From Chryseobacterium sp. MEBOG06 (lineage in GTDB: Bacteria; Bacteroidota; Bacteroidia; Flavobacteriales; Weeksellaceae), in contig NZ_CP084580.1 in assembly GCF_021869765.1 (NCBI RefSeq), positions 3,100,001 through 3,164,000 of the forward strand: a DNA stretch of 64,000 nt. The letters run 5' to 3'. The translations under genes were made by a program, and so were the position numbers. Position 1 is the stretch's first letter; each line of letters starts with the position of its first letter. The notes beneath the pieces are model-generated. The model made no database searches. It was not told where the DNA came from and saw nothing but the letters and a program-made list of their open reading frames with translations. Below, piece after piece: positions 63,220 to 64,000 of the stretch.

Positions 63220-64000
63220 TTAATTCTGTTCGTTCATGAATTTGTTCGGGTTATCTGTATGTTCTTTCTGAAAGTCTTTGGCATTTTTTATTTCATCTTT
63301 CAGCCATTCTGCAAAAGGAATTTTTTCCTCATTATAACTATTTAATGCATAGAATGTGCTGCCATCTTCTGAAACCATAAATTTAAATCGATACAGCATA
63401 TCCAATTCATTTTTTTCATGATTATAGGTATTTACCTGATAATAAGGAAAGTTTTCTTTGGGTCTTTCTACGATTTCAAAAAAGAGTTTCTTTTCTTTAT
63501 CAGACAATTTGTTGTAGACATTCACATGATACAGGTCTGAAAGCTTTTTATTTTGTTTTTCAAAGAACTTAAGAATATTTTTTTCTTTTTCGTTGTATTG
63601 AAAGGGATTTGGATAATATTTCCCATCAATTTCTACATCTTTCTCAGAGTGTTTTGCCAGTGGCTGAACGATTTTTCCTTGGGTATTCATTATTCCCCAA
63701 TTTCCACCTACAACAGCTTTATGTTCATCATCTGTCTTTTCCCAATCGCAGCCATCGCAGAATGCAGCATATCCATAGTTGAAGGGGACCGCAAAATCAT
63801 GTTCAGGCTGAATGACTGTTTTTCCATTTCGGTCTGCAAAGCCTATTTTACCGTTTTTAACCAATCTTCTGAATCCTTCAGAAAAATAATCCGCTCCGTT
63901 ATCATACATAAATGGCTGATACAAATAGTTTCCTTTTCTGTCATAAATATATCCCCATGCATATTTCTCATGCTCCTCTCCTGCTTTAGTTCCATCAAAA
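63220..64000 (-). CDS. WG-repeat protein, 3' part; cut by window edge
   Basis: The frame is open to the right edge, so the start lies outside the window. The part seen is about 260 codons with WG-type repeats (YAWGYIYDRKGNYLYQPF, NGKIGFADRNGKTVIQPEHDF, GGNWGIMNTQGKIVQPL). The C-terminal portion (about 150 residues, acidic) has no known motif. WG repeats form beta-propeller-like folds in many secreted Bacteroidota proteins. It overlaps no gene and precedes the serine hydrolase by 5 bp, so they share a transcript. Confidence 0.82.
   Translation of the reverse strand, partial: FDGTKAGEEHEKYAWGYIYDRKGNYLYQPFMYDNGADYFSEGFRRLVKNGKIGFADRNGKTVIQPEHDFAVPFNYGYAAFCDGCDWEKTDDEHKAVVGGNWGIMNTQGKIVQPLAKHSEKDVEIDGKYYPNPFQYNEKEKNILKFFEKQNKKLSDLYHVNVYNKLSDKEKKLFFEIVERPKENFPYYQVNTYNHEKNELDMLYRFKFMVSEDGSTFYALNSYNEEKIPFAEWLKDEIKNAKDFQKEHTDNPNKFMNEQN

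Overview
The window reads as chromosome of a Chryseobacterium-like flavobacterium (Bacteroidota, Weeksellaceae). The DNA is AT-rich and has no Shine-Dalgarno pattern. Several promoters fit the Bacteroidota form TTG-N17-23-TAnnTTTG. Many lipoproteins and TonB-linked outer-membrane proteins are encoded, along with a chromosomal-type class A beta-lactamase of the CGA/CIA/CME kind. Genus and family names come from protein recall; no search was run.

Layout. 0-11 kb: thiol peroxidase (cut by the left edge), monomeric isocitrate dehydrogenase, a haem/cytochrome P460 pair, a LytS/LytTR two-component system, DUF1223, a Tat-type metallo-beta-lactamase-fold (MBL) hydrolase, an aldo/keto reductase under an AraC regulator, and a His-rich secreted protein. 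11-24 kb: GNAT, NAPE-PLD-like hydrolase, S41 peptidase, two tandem ECF sigma/membrane-protein modules, GapN-like dehydrogenase, an outer-membrane/PCMD lipoprotein pair, an exported thiol peroxidase and a DUF6261 protein. 24.4-28.95 kb is an accessory island: a GC-rich degenerate repeat, a very AT-rich three-gene cassette (66-aa Cys/His protein, 769-aa PHP-ATPase fusion, 83-aa acidic protein), and a complete IS4-type element inserted in the loop of a terminator. 29-41 kb: urocanate hydratase with a Crp-like gene, a TonB-type receptor, a third ECF sigma module facing a divergent membrane gene across two matching ECF-type promoters, a frameshifted 2-hydroxyacid dehydrogenase, pcm and an oxidoreductase. 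41-49 kb: GH5 enzyme with a C-terminal binding domain, beta-lactamase, 3-hydroxyacyl-CoA dehydrogenase, META lipoprotein and pheT. 49.1-52.4 kb is a second accessory patch: a DUF417 remnant, a four-helix membrane protein and a 679-aa lipoprotein in toxin/immunity-like order, and a divergent XRE regulator. 52.4-64 kb: dnaN, an undecaprenol/diacylglycerol kinase, GyrI-like protein, SGNH hydrolase, barstar-like protein, purL, a YhcG-type nuclease flanked by 35-bp repeats, a serine hydrolase fused to a glycogen-binding-like domain, and a WG-repeat protein cut by the right edge.

The best candidate for an undescribed system is the PHP-ATPase cassette (24703-27476). Its architecture resembles PHP-ATPase antiphage proteins (Ppl/TrlF type), but it carries two small partner genes I do not recognise. 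Other notable signals are a divergent pair of TGTAAC-N16-TGTC promoters, an IS that split one terminator while carrying its own at both ends, a heptamer repeat family (nnYAGAT) at five loci, a 36-bp hutU-like fragment 4 kb away from hutU, and a possible AraC operator of 21-bp-spaced repeats. I saw no tRNA, rRNA or CRISPR array.
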